Below are positions 51,225-59,975 of a stretch of 64,000 nucleotides of DNA, in pieces; position 1 is the first letter of the stretch; each line of letters starts with the position of its first letter. The notes under the pieces are model-generated. The model worked only from the letters and a program-made list of their open reading frames with translations, ran no database searches and was not told the DNA's origin. This stretch comes from Lachnospiraceae bacterium (GTDB taxonomy: Bacteria > Bacillota > Clostridia > Lachnospirales > Lachnospiraceae): NCBI GenBank assembly GCA_949383255.1, contig CASJPF010000013.1, positions 22,723 to 86,722 of the forward strand, in the 5' to 3' direction. Made by a program: the position numbers and the translations under genes.

Positions 51225-53282
51225 TTATTCCTCTTCCACTGTTATCGAAGCCGTAGCCGCCACAAAACTTCCGCGGTATAACAGTTGTTCTGCTGTATTA
51301 TAAAACACTACTCGCAGTTGGGATACATCGCCAACCAAAAGAGAAAGATATCGAAATTCCTCGTGAATTGGTATCAATGCATCTCCAAAAATGTTACCCC
51401 CATCTCTATTTTCCAAACGATAATACGCAATCGGTTCCCCGCTTTTGGGATATAGAGAAAGAGTGACCAAACCAGTACTATCCTCCAAATGATAGGTGTA
51501 TGTAGCAACTGTTTGCGCTGTCTTTTCTTGTATCAGTGTATATCCACCCTTAATGTCCAACACATCTTGATACACTGACGCATCAATCTCACAGACGTCT
51601 ATTAGTTCTTGTTCATTGTACAGATAAAGTTTTACATTTTGTGTCTTGTCAAGATTGAGCGCCAAGTGTTCTAGTACTTGCTTCACTTGTGTTTTATCGC
51701 CAATCTGTTCTTCATTTACATACAATGCAAAATGCGTAATTTCCATAGTATTATCCGCAAAATAATTTTCTGGAATGCTGACGCCCAATCGAAACAGATT
51801 ATCCTCCACCGCATGTTCAATATAGTAATATGCCTTGCCTTTCACTTCCTCTGCCAAAAAGCTGTTTCCTCCCTGAGCAACTTTCATATTAATATCTGTG
51901 CCCTCCAGAAACGCTGTGATGCCCCCACAAGTCAATCTATCATAGGCATACAAAAGTTTACTGTACTCTCCCAAAAGTTCTAGCGTTGCCAACTCCTGTT
52001 CTTCATACTCCTGCTGCATACCTGAGAGTTCCTCATAATCAAAACTTCCAAGCCTATTTAACTCTGTACTTTTTCCCAAATCCTCTTCCAGTTCATCACA
52101 TGTTTGTATTGCGTCCATATATACAAGTTGTGCCGTTTTTAATGTCTCAAAATCATTTCGTACTGTCTGCGTAAGCTCCTCTTTTGCAGACTGTTGTTCT
52201 CGCACTGCATCTGCATATTCCAATGCGCCAGAATACAACGCATATGGGTCATCTTCCACATAACGCGAACCCGCTACAGCCCCTTTAAACCACTCCTTAT
52301 TGATTCGGATAAACAAAATTCGGATGCTCCCATTCCACGGCGCGTCAATATCTTCCAACATCTGATTGTATGCTTTCTTAAAGATAGAACTGTCAATTGT
52401 CTCTCCGTTTAGTGCCTGTTGAAGATATGGTTCTATACCATTCATCTTATCTCCATACTGATTGCGCATCATACGCTTCATCATATTTAAACTTTCAAGA
52501 GATAGTGCTGTCTCAAGCTTTGTCTCGTAATACTTCTGGTCATTATTTAAAGTATATGTCACAAGCGAATCCAACACGCTGCGCGGAATATCAGCCTCCA
52601 CAAAAGGATTGAGAAATGTATATCCAGAACTGACATCGAGATGAATCAGTTTTGAAAGCTGACCTTTCTTATTTTCAAAAGTTCGCATTTGCAGTGATAT
52701 ATCAGTGGTCAACCTGCTTACCTTTTTCTCCAATCGCTCTACATCAGCCTTTGATGCCTCCCCGGAAATTAGTCTAATTTGATTTCGTTTTAAAGTCTCC
52801 TTTGCTGCCTCCAAACTTCGTTCATAAAATTGAATCTTTTCCTGACAAATATAAACCTCTGTAAAAAGAATAGATACTTTCTCCTTTCCAGCAAGCAATT
52901 CATCTTGCAGTTGGTGTTTTAATTCATTTATTACACATGTAATCTGTAGTGGCTTGTACTGCCACTCATACTCGTTAGCCAATGTTGGCTTTTGTGGAAA
53001 CTTAAATGAGAGCAATGGTGTCCAGCGAAAAGTTGCCATATTTTTCTTTTTCATTTTAATCGACTTAACTGCGGTGGCGTACTTTATCTCCTGAATCTCA
53101 ATTTTATTCTGAATTTTCCTTAGATTTACTGAATTGGCAGCAGCCAAACTCTGCGCTTTTGTCAAAGATAATTTTTGGACCGCCTCAACGCGTATAGGGC
53201 AAACACACAAGACAGACTGTACCAGCAGCACAAAAAACAGAATCCAAAATACTTTTTTTCTGATTTTATCCTGAAAACGCAT
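51225..53282 (-). CDS. TolC-like helical-hairpin protein, exported
   Basis: A 685-residue protein with a signal peptide (about residues 12-34). Residues about 35-470 show the TolC/OEP pattern: LSLTKAQSLAAANSVNLRKIQ as the first helix, long heptad helices, LISGEASKADVERLEKKVSRL, a second repeat TQTVRNDFETLKTAQLVYMDAIQTCDELEEDLGKSTELNRLGSFDYEELSGMQQEYEEQELATLELLGEYSKLLYAYDRLTCGG. Residues about 480-685 are a beta-rich domain. TolC-type channels normally cross an outer membrane, which this cell type lacks. It may form a trimeric coiled-coil tube across the thick wall or a periphery scaffold. GGAGGAG precedes the ATG; the next gene is 14 bases away. Confidence 0.6.
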   Translation of the reverse strand: MRFQDKIRKKVFWILFFVLLVQSVLCVCPIRVEAVQKLSLTKAQSLAAANSVNLRKIQNKIEIQEIKYATAVKSIKMKKKNMATFRWTPLLSFKFPQKPTLANEYEWQYKPLQITCVINELKHQLQDELLAGKEKVSILFTEVYICQEKIQFYERSLEAAKETLKRNQIRLISGEASKADVERLEKKVSRLTTDISLQMRTFENKKGQLSKLIHLDVSSGYTFLNPFVEADIPRSVLDSLVTYTLNNDQKYYETKLETALSLESLNMMKRMMRNQYGDKMNGIEPYLQQALNGETIDSSIFKKAYNQMLEDIDAPWNGSIRILFIRINKEWFKGAVAGSRYVEDDPYALYSGALEYADAVREQQSAKEELTQTVRNDFETLKTAQLVYMDAIQTCDELEEDLGKSTELNRLGSFDYEELSGMQQEYEEQELATLELLGEYSKLLYAYDRLTCGGITAFLEGTDINMKVAQGGNSFLAEEVKGKAYYYIEHAVEDNLFRLGVSIPENYFADNTMEITHFALYVNEEQIGDKTQVKQVLEHLALNLDKTQNVKLYLYNEQELIDVCEIDASVYQDVLDIKGGYTLIQEKTAQTVATYTYHLEDSTGLVTLSLYPKSGEPIAYYRLENRDGGNIFGDALIPIHEEFRYLSLLVGDVSQLRVVFYNTAEQLLYRGSFVAATASITVEEE

Positions 53283-53287
53283 TCACT

Positions 53288-54388
53288 TCACTCCTCCATC
53301 CGATAAAAGTCAAAACCTGCATCCTTGTCCTTACAAAAAAACGTATACAAAATTCCTTCCTTGTCATACACATAAATATATGCTTGATAGCTCTTATCAA
53401 AATCTCTAACCTCTGTCACATCAGAAAATATTTTTTTGCTCTCAAAATCTGCCTTTCCATAAAGCACAGTATCTCCTAACATCTCACAACATATATTTAG
53501 AACAATCTTATCTTCTGGGGATAAATAAGTATTTCCCTGATAGACAGGCGCACCCAATTCCTGCGTAAGCTGCGAAATTTGATTTAACATGTTTCCTTCT
53601 AGGCAGATTTGCGGTTTTAGCACATACAATCCAGAAATCCGAAATACTTCCTCTAACGCATCACGTCTGTCCGTGCCAAAGTACACCGCGTCGATTTCTT
53701 TCATATGGACACAAGCTATCTGATCTCCTGTGTAAACTTCTCGCTCTCCCAAATAAATTTCAGTAGTCTCCGCCGCACTTTTTCCAAGAAACTCCTGATA
53801 AAAAATTGTGCCCTCCTGAAAAAAACCTTGATATATTTTGTCTTGTGTTGTATTGTATAGTATCCCTTTTCCTTGCATAAAACCCTTTTCAAAACTTCCC
53901 TCATACCAGAGCGTGCCATCTACATGATATAGTTTTCCTAAACCATTGTATAAATTATCCTGAAACATTCCTTCATACACAAGCTGCGCATTCTCGTTAT
54001 AATATTTTCCTGTACCGTTGTATGCATTGGCATCAAAGTCTCCCTCATACACTCTATTTCCCTGTGCATCATACAAAGTTCCTTTTCCCTTTACCACACC
54101 ATTTTCTACATCACCAATATATGCTGTATAACCAGATTTTCCAAGAATCTTCACCTTTCCTGTAACAAATTTAAGGGAGAGTGCATTATAGCGATATGTT
54201 CTATATATTGTATCCTTTTGAAAAAGTTTTGCAGGTTTTATACTCCACAGCAGCCATACACAACATACAATCATAAGAATCACTAGCGCCATAGCAAGTT
54301 TTCTGCTAATCTCCCAGAAGAAAAAAGTACAATAATCTTTGTCGTCTTTGGGTCTCATGTCAAAAAAGCGCACCAGAAATTCTTTCAT
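53288..54388 (-). CDS. Membrane protein with MORN repeats
   Basis: A 366-residue protein with one N-terminal transmembrane helix (about residues 30-49). Residues about 85-190 hold at least five MORN-type repeats (GKGTLYDAQGNRVYEGDFDAN, NGTGKYYNENAQLVYEGMFQDN, NGLGKLYHVDGTLWYEGSFEKG, QGKGILYNTTQDKIYQGFFQEG). The rest is an alpha/beta region with a possible sugar- or nucleotide-binding look, not recognised. MORN repeats form a groove for lipid or protein binding. The side of the membrane is not certain. GGGAGG precedes the ATG. The gene lies among the envelope block of the CIS operon. Confidence 0.75.
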   Translation of the reverse strand: MKEFLVRFFDMRPKDDKDYCTFFFWEISRKLAMALVILMIVCCVWLLWSIKPAKLFQKDTIYRTYRYNALSLKFVTGKVKILGKSGYTAYIGDVENGVVKGKGTLYDAQGNRVYEGDFDANAYNGTGKYYNENAQLVYEGMFQDNLYNGLGKLYHVDGTLWYEGSFEKGFMQGKGILYNTTQDKIYQGFFQEGTIFYQEFLGKSAAETTEIYLGEREVYTGDQIACVHMKEIDAVYFGTDRRDALEEVFRISGLYVLKPQICLEGNMLNQISQLTQELGAPVYQGNTYLSPEDKIVLNICCEMLGDTVLYGKADFESKKIFSDVTEVRDFDKSYQAYIYVYDKEGILYTFFCKDKDAGFDFYRMEE

Positions 54389-54414
54389 GTTCGCTTTCCT
54401 CCCTCACATATACA

Positions 54415-57063
54415 CTATCTACAGAACAATTCATAATGACTATCCTTGTCCTCTCCTTTATTTAGCCGCTTGTCACAGGCAAACACATACCATTTGGCAA
54501 TACCATCATCGGGGCATTCTCGAACAATGTTCGTAAAAGCGTTTCTCGCGGAATATAAGTCGTCGCTATAATACAGTTCCAGCGCATGTTCAAAACACTG
54601 TTTATTTTTCAATTTTCCAAGTTTCTGCATCTGCGGGCACGCATCCAAAATTTCATATAGCCAGAATCGGCTCTTTTCATCAGCGGAAGTCACATAGCCA
54701 ATACGTCGTCCTTTCACTTGTGTGCATACCTGCTGCCAAGTCTGTTCTGTCACAACAACCCGCGCGCCACTATACTTGAGTTCATCAATATAACGGCTCA
54801 ATATATCCATCTCTATTGATGTCACATAGGGATACACCTGTTTACTGCCGCCTGCAAGCCCACAGCGAAACTGATCAGTATGTAACAAAATAAAAGGATT
54901 GGTATCATAATCATCCTCAATCTGTTGCAGCAATTCCTCCATACAGTCAATACTGTATCGAACTGCGGTCAATGCACTTTGCTCCTCCCCTTGAAAAATC
55001 ACTTTAACATTTTCCAGATTGCTTCCATTCTGCAAAAAAACTGCCTGATTGGATTCTTTTTGTGAGAACAACAGTTCCATTAGTTGATTTACATACTGGA
55101 CATATTGTCTTTGCAATTTTCCAGTAAGCAATGTGTCTTTATCAATTACTGAAATCATACCTAAAGTCGCCGCCATTTGTACTGTCTCGCCAATTTGAAT
55201 ATCCTGTAGTTTCTCTTTGCCAAACAACTGTTCAAAATTCTGTGGCGCATACTGGTCAAGATATTCAATTGTCTCTTCTGTCTTGTACTTTTGCCGCTGC
55301 AAGTTCCTGCACATGCGTTCTAGCCCCAGCCACATTAATCCAAACTCATTATTTGGTGCCTTTCTGCTGTCAACAGCATACTCTCCGCGGGATACCCGCT
55401 CCATTGCAGCGCACAACATCCCAATATTTCTCCACTTCCATCGCAGGAAAAACGCCAATACAAGCATAATTAGCAGCCAGCCAACAACTGCCACAATATA
55501 AAAAATATCTTCTACTTCCTGATGTGTACTCATCCCATATAACGGCACGCGCGACAGCAAACAGACCTGCTGTTTTTTATCCCCAACCTTTGAGACTGCC
55601 ATCGCATAAGAAATTCCATTTACCTTGTCAATAAACTTATGTGTATCCTTTGGAAGCATCTCCATCGTAATACAATCTCGAATCCTTTCAAGTGTTAACG
55701 CATCATAAAATGTATCCGCCCGTCTGCCATAGGATGCTTCCTCCGCATAGAGAAAGACAAGATGGTCCTGATTCATACAGATAAGCTCCTCCCTCATATA
55801 AAAGGGCTGACTTTCATTTCCCATCACATTTCCCGAAAAAATTTCTTCTACCGATTTTTGCTGCCCTGAAGCCTCGTAATCCTCATACTCAAGTGTCCCT
55901 CTTACCGATTTTATCGCCGCAATCAACTTTTCTTTCTGAATATTCATACAAGTGTCTGCCAGAAATTTTTGTTGCTCTTGCTGCTCCGCAACCTCATGCA
56001 GCCAAATACCTGCAATTGTCACCGCTAACCAAATTCCCGTAAATCCTGCCAACGCTGCCATTGTCTGATACAAAAGTCTTCGTCTCCTCCACACCAGACG
56101 CCGAAACAGTTCCAATAAAATCCAGACAATCAAATAAATCAAGGTATATAAAAGCAACGGAAACCACAAACACTTTACCTTTTCCCGAATGCCAAGTGCC
56201 ATACAGTCAAGCACACGCATGGTCTCCTCACCCAATCCCACAAGTAAAAGTTCATCTTTATTGTTCTGGGACACTTTTAATATGGCACTATTTTGTGCGC
56301 TCTCAGAATATTGAATATTCCATACAGCTCCCATTTTCTCAAACGTATAACTATTAAGACCATTTTCAAATAAATAAATAATATCCTCGCTGCCCTTTAT
56401 CTGATAATACAATCCATTTTTATCAGCGAGGAAAAAGACAACGTCTTCTATCTCGCGCCGCTGCATTATACCATTTTCAGTAATAAAATAAATGTGGTTG
56501 TCCTGAGACAATGTGTACATGCCATTTTTTCCCCAACAGATAGTAGTCGGTATAAAATCTGTTTCAAGGCGCACCTGCCTCTCCATATCACCCTCACCAA
56601 TGTACAACAAAATATTCTCTGTCTGTTGGTCAACGCCTGTCACATAGAGAATACCTTCCCGTACCTGAAAATCTGTCAAGGTCACATCCTCTGCAATAGA
56701 TTTTTTCCAGATACGTTGAAAATGGTTTTTTCCTTCTGCTTTCTCCCATATGCTAAACCACTGTATTCCATCTTGATACCACATCTGTGCAAGGTAGAGT
56801 GTCTTCTTTTCATATTGGCAAAAAAGTTGCATCTCCCTTGCCTCACTCCTGCACCGAAACATCTGCTGCGGCGTCCCATTAGAGTCCAAGCGATAGATAT
56901 AAACGCCTGTTCTATTTTCTCCTGCTGCATAAATATTTCCTTCGGAATCCCTTGTAATATCCTCCACAATAAAATTATTGGAAGGCAGATACAACTGGAC
57001 CACCAAGGCACCAATACCCATATAAATAATAATTGTAATCAGTATTTTGATTTTGCCCTTCAA
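54415..57063 (-). CDS. Multi-domain membrane sensor with degenerate nucleotidyl-cyclase domain
   Basis: An 882-residue protein. Transmembrane helix about 5-24; a beta-propeller-like region about 30-285 (FIVEDITRDSEGNIYAAGENRTGVYIYRLDSNG); helices about 291-316 and 333-355; an extracellular sensor-like stretch about 360-515; a helix 518-541; a HAMP-like linker (WRNIGMLCAAMERVSRGEYAV); then a class III cyclase-like domain about 598-800 (YAPQNFEQLFGKEKLQDIQIG ... HTDQFRCGLAGG ... YSGARVVVTEQTW). The metal-binding Asp of the FxDI motif is missing (GMISVID). A TPR-like tail ends it. Start is TTG with AGGAGAGG upstream. It probably senses an envelope signal and binds a partner instead of making a cyclic nucleotide. 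Confidence 0.7.
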   Translation of the reverse strand: MKGKIKILITIIIYMGIGALVVQLYLPSNNFIVEDITRDSEGNIYAAGENRTGVYIYRLDSNGTPQQMFRCRSEAREMQLFCQYEKKTLYLAQMWYQDGIQWFSIWEKAEGKNHFQRIWKKSIAEDVTLTDFQVREGILYVTGVDQQTENILLYIGEGDMERQVRLETDFIPTTICWGKNGMYTLSQDNHIYFITENGIMQRREIEDVVFFLADKNGLYYQIKGSEDIIYLFENGLNSYTFEKMGAVWNIQYSESAQNSAILKVSQNNKDELLLVGLGEETMRVLDCMALGIREKVKCLWFPLLLYTLIYLIVWILLELFRRLVWRRRRLLYQTMAALAGFTGIWLAVTIAGIWLHEVAEQQEQQKFLADTCMNIQKEKLIAAIKSVRGTLEYEDYEASGQQKSVEEIFSGNVMGNESQPFYMREELICMNQDHLVFLYAEEASYGRRADTFYDALTLERIRDCITMEMLPKDTHKFIDKVNGISYAMAVSKVGDKKQQVCLLSRVPLYGMSTHQEVEDIFYIVAVVGWLLIMLVLAFFLRWKWRNIGMLCAAMERVSRGEYAVDSRKAPNNEFGLMWLGLERMCRNLQRQKYKTEETIEYLDQYAPQNFEQLFGKEKLQDIQIGETVQMAATLGMISVIDKDTLLTGKLQRQYVQYVNQLMELLFSQKESNQAVFLQNGSNLENVKVIFQGEEQSALTAVRYSIDCMEELLQQIEDDYDTNPFILLHTDQFRCGLAGGSKQVYPYVTSIEMDILSRYIDELKYSGARVVVTEQTWQQVCTQVKGRRIGYVTSADEKSRFWLYEILDACPQMQKLGKLKNKQCFEHALELYYSDDLYSARNAFTNIVRECPDDGIAKWYVFACDKRLNKGEDKDSHYELFCR

Positions 57064-57081
57064 TAATCCTCTCCTATCATT

Positions 57082-57921
57082 TTATTGCAGCAGTGTTTCT
57101 GTTCCAATGGTATCTAATGGACCACCAAACAGTTTCCAGAAAAAATCCTCTCCCAAGAAAACATTGCCTAAGATCACAACCAACACAACACAAATCAGCA
57201 CAACACAGATACATGACAGCAGGCGATAAATCCATTTCAACTCAGATTCGCCAATACTCCAACGCCTCCGTTTTCCAGAGTTGTCTGCTCTGACAAACAG
57301 CTTGATATCTTGGTACAACTGCATAAACTCCTGATATTCTTCCCGCTCTAATTTTCGTTCCAATAATGTCATTACTTGCTTTTTAATTTGATTGTTTTTT
57401 CTCTCCAAATCCTCTAATTGTATCAGACGAATAATCTCCTCTGTACAGGCAACGACATTATCCCGCTCACCTATGGTGCTATCATAGTCTGACAAATCCA
57501 CCAAAAATCCAAGCGTAACTGTTCCATCTAGCGCAATCTGTGCCTGTCCCTGACACAAAATAAGATACAGAACTGCGGGCGGCAGCTTGGATAAAATACA
57601 TTGTTCTACCAGCGCAAGCCACACTTGCTGACAGGTACAGTATCCCTTTTTGATACTGCCCAAGTAAAATTTATGCAATGGTCTCTCCTGAAAATAAGGA
57701 AACACCAATCCCGCATATGTATTCTGCATAAAAACTTCCGCACAATAGTTCTTTGCATCTTTCAACAGTTCTTTCACAATTTGGTGGTCTTTTACAATCC
57801 ACACTGTCTTATACGGCGCTTCTGATTTTCCTGTTTCACGGCAGATATACACATTATTTGATTTCCCTTTCAGAACTTCTTGGATAACCTGATATATCTT
57901 CTTCCCTGTATTCAGAACCAT
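57082..57921 (-). CDS. Membrane protein with possible pseudokinase domain
   Basis: A 279-residue protein. Residues 1-220 are cytoplasmic. IYQVIQEVLKGKSNNVYICRE and YKTVWIVKDHQIVKELL resemble the glycine-loop and lysine strands of a protein-kinase N-lobe, and a later IALDGTVTLGFLVDLSDYD resembles a catalytic/DFG region without the key residues. A highly hydrophobic segment (about 229-262) is followed by a short extracellular tail. Such an N-pseudokinase plus single-helix layout is known for EssB of type VII secretion, but the resemblance here is by eye. GAGGG precedes the ATG. It may link the sensor to the CIS baseplate. Confidence 0.5.
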   Translation of the reverse strand: MVLNTGKKIYQVIQEVLKGKSNNVYICRETGKSEAPYKTVWIVKDHQIVKELLKDAKNYCAEVFMQNTYAGLVFPYFQERPLHKFYLGSIKKGYCTCQQVWLALVEQCILSKLPPAVLYLILCQGQAQIALDGTVTLGFLVDLSDYDSTIGERDNVVACTEEIIRLIQLEDLERKNNQIKKQVMTLLERKLEREEYQEFMQLYQDIKLFVRADNSGKRRRWSIGESELKWIYRLLSCICVVLICVVLVVILGNVFLGEDFFWKLFGGPLDTIGTETLLQ

Positions 57922-58032
57922 TTTTCCCTCGCCTACTCTTTATTTTTCAATTGCTCTTTCGCAACAATTCCTTATAGTAATTCTCTGTTAACAGAACTGG
58001 CAGAAAGCCTGAATAAGTATAAAATTATTTTC

Positions 58033-59820
58033 TTATAATAATTCCCTGCTGACTACTGCATATACATAAGTAGAAATCTTTGGCATGTCTGTACAGTAAA
58101 TATAAATTTCGTAGACGCCTTCTTTCGCCGGCGCCGTATACATACCATCCGCCGTAATCTCGCCGCTTCCCTGTTCCGTTAGTTCATAGCTTAACCGGCA
58201 TGGTTGTAGATTCTGAAAACTTACATTAAAGTAATAGCTCTCTTTTGCCCGCAGTCGTACCGTTGGTGTCTCCGGTATAATAGAACGATTTTCCTCCTCC
58301 TGCATCTCGTCAGAATCTTTTCCAGAGCCAAACTTGATCGCAACCCAGCTCAATTGTAAAACAATACTCTTCTGTTCTCCCAACAATTTTGCCGCCACCT
58401 GAAAACTGCCTTTGTCATTTAACACACGAACAGCAGTCTCTACCTGCATACACTCCTGAAAACCAAACAATTCCGCATTTCCAAAAATAGTATTTCTGCG
58501 GCTTCCTCTGTTGTAAGGTTCATTGTCTATATACTCTGTCCCCACTTCAATATACACATTTCCCTTGCCCAGACCATGCATAATTTCCTCAGACAAACAC
58601 ACATCACCTTTTTTCATATTGACATCAAGTGGTATCTCAAGCCTGCCGCTCGCCATAGGTAATTGCAGTTCTTCTCGACCTGTTACAGCTTCTGTATATT
58701 GTTCGCCTATATTCTGCTCAATTTTATTCCCATTGTCCCCGTCAAAATATGACAGGAATGTATCTCTCTGCCCAGCCTTCGCAGGTGTGATAATATAGTG
58801 TTTTACCCCCTGCTCAATTATCTTACTGACTAGACAGCTAACATCAGTGCGCAACAAATCCAGTACTGCAATACATACATCTTGACTTGTGTTGGATTTT
58901 AGATTGCTTTCCAGATTTGTTTTGCCAACCGTATCCACAGCCAATGCAAAAGGCGGCAAATCTGATAAACACAATCGAAATTGTATTTCAGCTCCTGCTT
59001 CTATCTCACGTCCTCCAATCTGAAATTGCATATCCTCCTTTCGACACAAAACTGTTGTCTCTTTTGTCTCTGTAGGTTCAACACAAAACCAATAATTTTT
59101 TCTTAAAATTTGCCCCTTTGGAAGCTGTATTCCCTCAATATTGACTTCCAGCTCATGATTTCCAGTCATATCTGTAAAGGAAGGCGTCTGCATCTTTATA
59201 CGAAAAGACAACTCTTTTGTCTTCTCTGAATTTTTACGAACTACTACCATCAGTTTTACCGTATGTCCCTTTGAGGCAATATATGGCATTTGAATCCATA
59301 CTGTGTAATCTACATTGTCCAATATTATTTTCTTTAAAATTAAATCTGTTGCTGTATCCTCTGCATCAATCACGCAGGCATCATAATAGTCTCTAACATA
59401 CAATTCATACCCTTCATCAATACGATTGCTTTCATACTCTTTTCCTTCTGTCCCAATATCACCGCAGTATACATTATGGACTGCCTCCTCTCGATAGCGA
59501 ATATATAGCCCTGCGTACTCGCTGTGAAGTGTATCAAAGCCAGCTAGCCCCGAAAGCTTTTTCACTACAGAAGTATCCACTACAATCTCTCGTCCAGCCC
59601 CGTCAATTGCCACGCCACTCTCCACCAAAATCGACAAATCATCTAAATTTATGACATTGAGCCCGCAGACAATGCCACTTCCGAACAAAATGCGGTTTAG
59701 AAAGCGTCGTTTATTGTTCATATAGAGTTGTTCCGCACTAAAATCCGCAGCGGTCAGCAGCTTGCCTGCGTAATAGCGATTTCTTTCAAAAGGAAATAAT
59801 TGGTTATTTTTCACATACAT
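58033..59820 (-). CDS. CIS-associated protein with FERNRYYAGKLL N-terminus, first gene of the operon
   Basis: A 595-residue protein. The N-terminal 60 residues, LFPFERNRYYAGKLLTAADFSAEQLYMNNKRRFLNRILFGSGIVCGLNV, match a family repeatedly found in eCIS loci without a known function. The following region is beta-rich with a small enzyme-like or carbohydrate-like feel, and the C-terminus ends in a beta-sandwich resembling an Ig-like domain (SGEITADGMYTAPAKEGVYEIYIYCTDMP). It could be a fibre or baseplate decoration, the role of Afp13, which is otherwise missing. The GGAGGA box touches the ATG at 59820; the GTG two codons later (59814) is spaced better and may be the real start. Confidence 0.75.
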   Translation of the reverse strand: MYVKNNQLFPFERNRYYAGKLLTAADFSAEQLYMNNKRRFLNRILFGSGIVCGLNVINLDDLSILVESGVAIDGAGREIVVDTSVVKKLSGLAGFDTLHSEYAGLYIRYREEAVHNVYCGDIGTEGKEYESNRIDEGYELYVRDYYDACVIDAEDTATDLILKKIILDNVDYTVWIQMPYIASKGHTVKLMVVVRKNSEKTKELSFRIKMQTPSFTDMTGNHELEVNIEGIQLPKGQILRKNYWFCVEPTETKETTVLCRKEDMQFQIGGREIEAGAEIQFRLCLSDLPPFALAVDTVGKTNLESNLKSNTSQDVCIAVLDLLRTDVSCLVSKIIEQGVKHYIITPAKAGQRDTFLSYFDGDNGNKIEQNIGEQYTEAVTGREELQLPMASGRLEIPLDVNMKKGDVCLSEEIMHGLGKGNVYIEVGTEYIDNEPYNRGSRRNTIFGNAELFGFQECMQVETAVRVLNDKGSFQVAAKLLGEQKSIVLQLSWVAIKFGSGKDSDEMQEEENRSIIPETPTVRLRAKESYYFNVSFQNLQPCRLSYELTEQGSGEITADGMYTAPAKEGVYEIYIYCTDMPKISTYVYAVVSRELL

Positions 59821-59876
59821 TCCTCCATTACTTCCAAATTCTTCCTTTTATCTCTTATTGTATATAATATATAAAA

Positions 59877-59905
59877 ATAATACTAAAATCAATCTTTTTC
59901 GTCAA
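59877..59905 (-). promoter_or_regulatory. Promoter of the 29-kb contractile-system operon
   Basis: Minus-strand -35 TTGACG (59900-59905), exactly 17 bases, -10 TATTAT (59877-59882). It is near consensus for sigma-A. The 5-prime leader is about 50 bases. No further promoter as good is seen inside the operon. Confidence 0.75.
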
Positions 59906-59932
59906 AATTTACTATTCAACTCTTTCTTTTTT

Positions 59933-59941
59933 TGGTATGAT
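59933..59941 (+). promoter_or_regulatory. Extended -10 promoter of the divergent HATPase gene
   Basis: Plus-strand TGGTATGAT, an extended -10 (TGnTATGAT), preceded by a pyrimidine-rich stretch and no good -35. It is about 30 bases from the predicted start codon and back to back with the operon promoter, so both could be co-regulated. Confidence 0.5.
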
Positions 59942-59975
59942 AATTTTATTACAAACTTTAGAAAGGATCTGTCAT

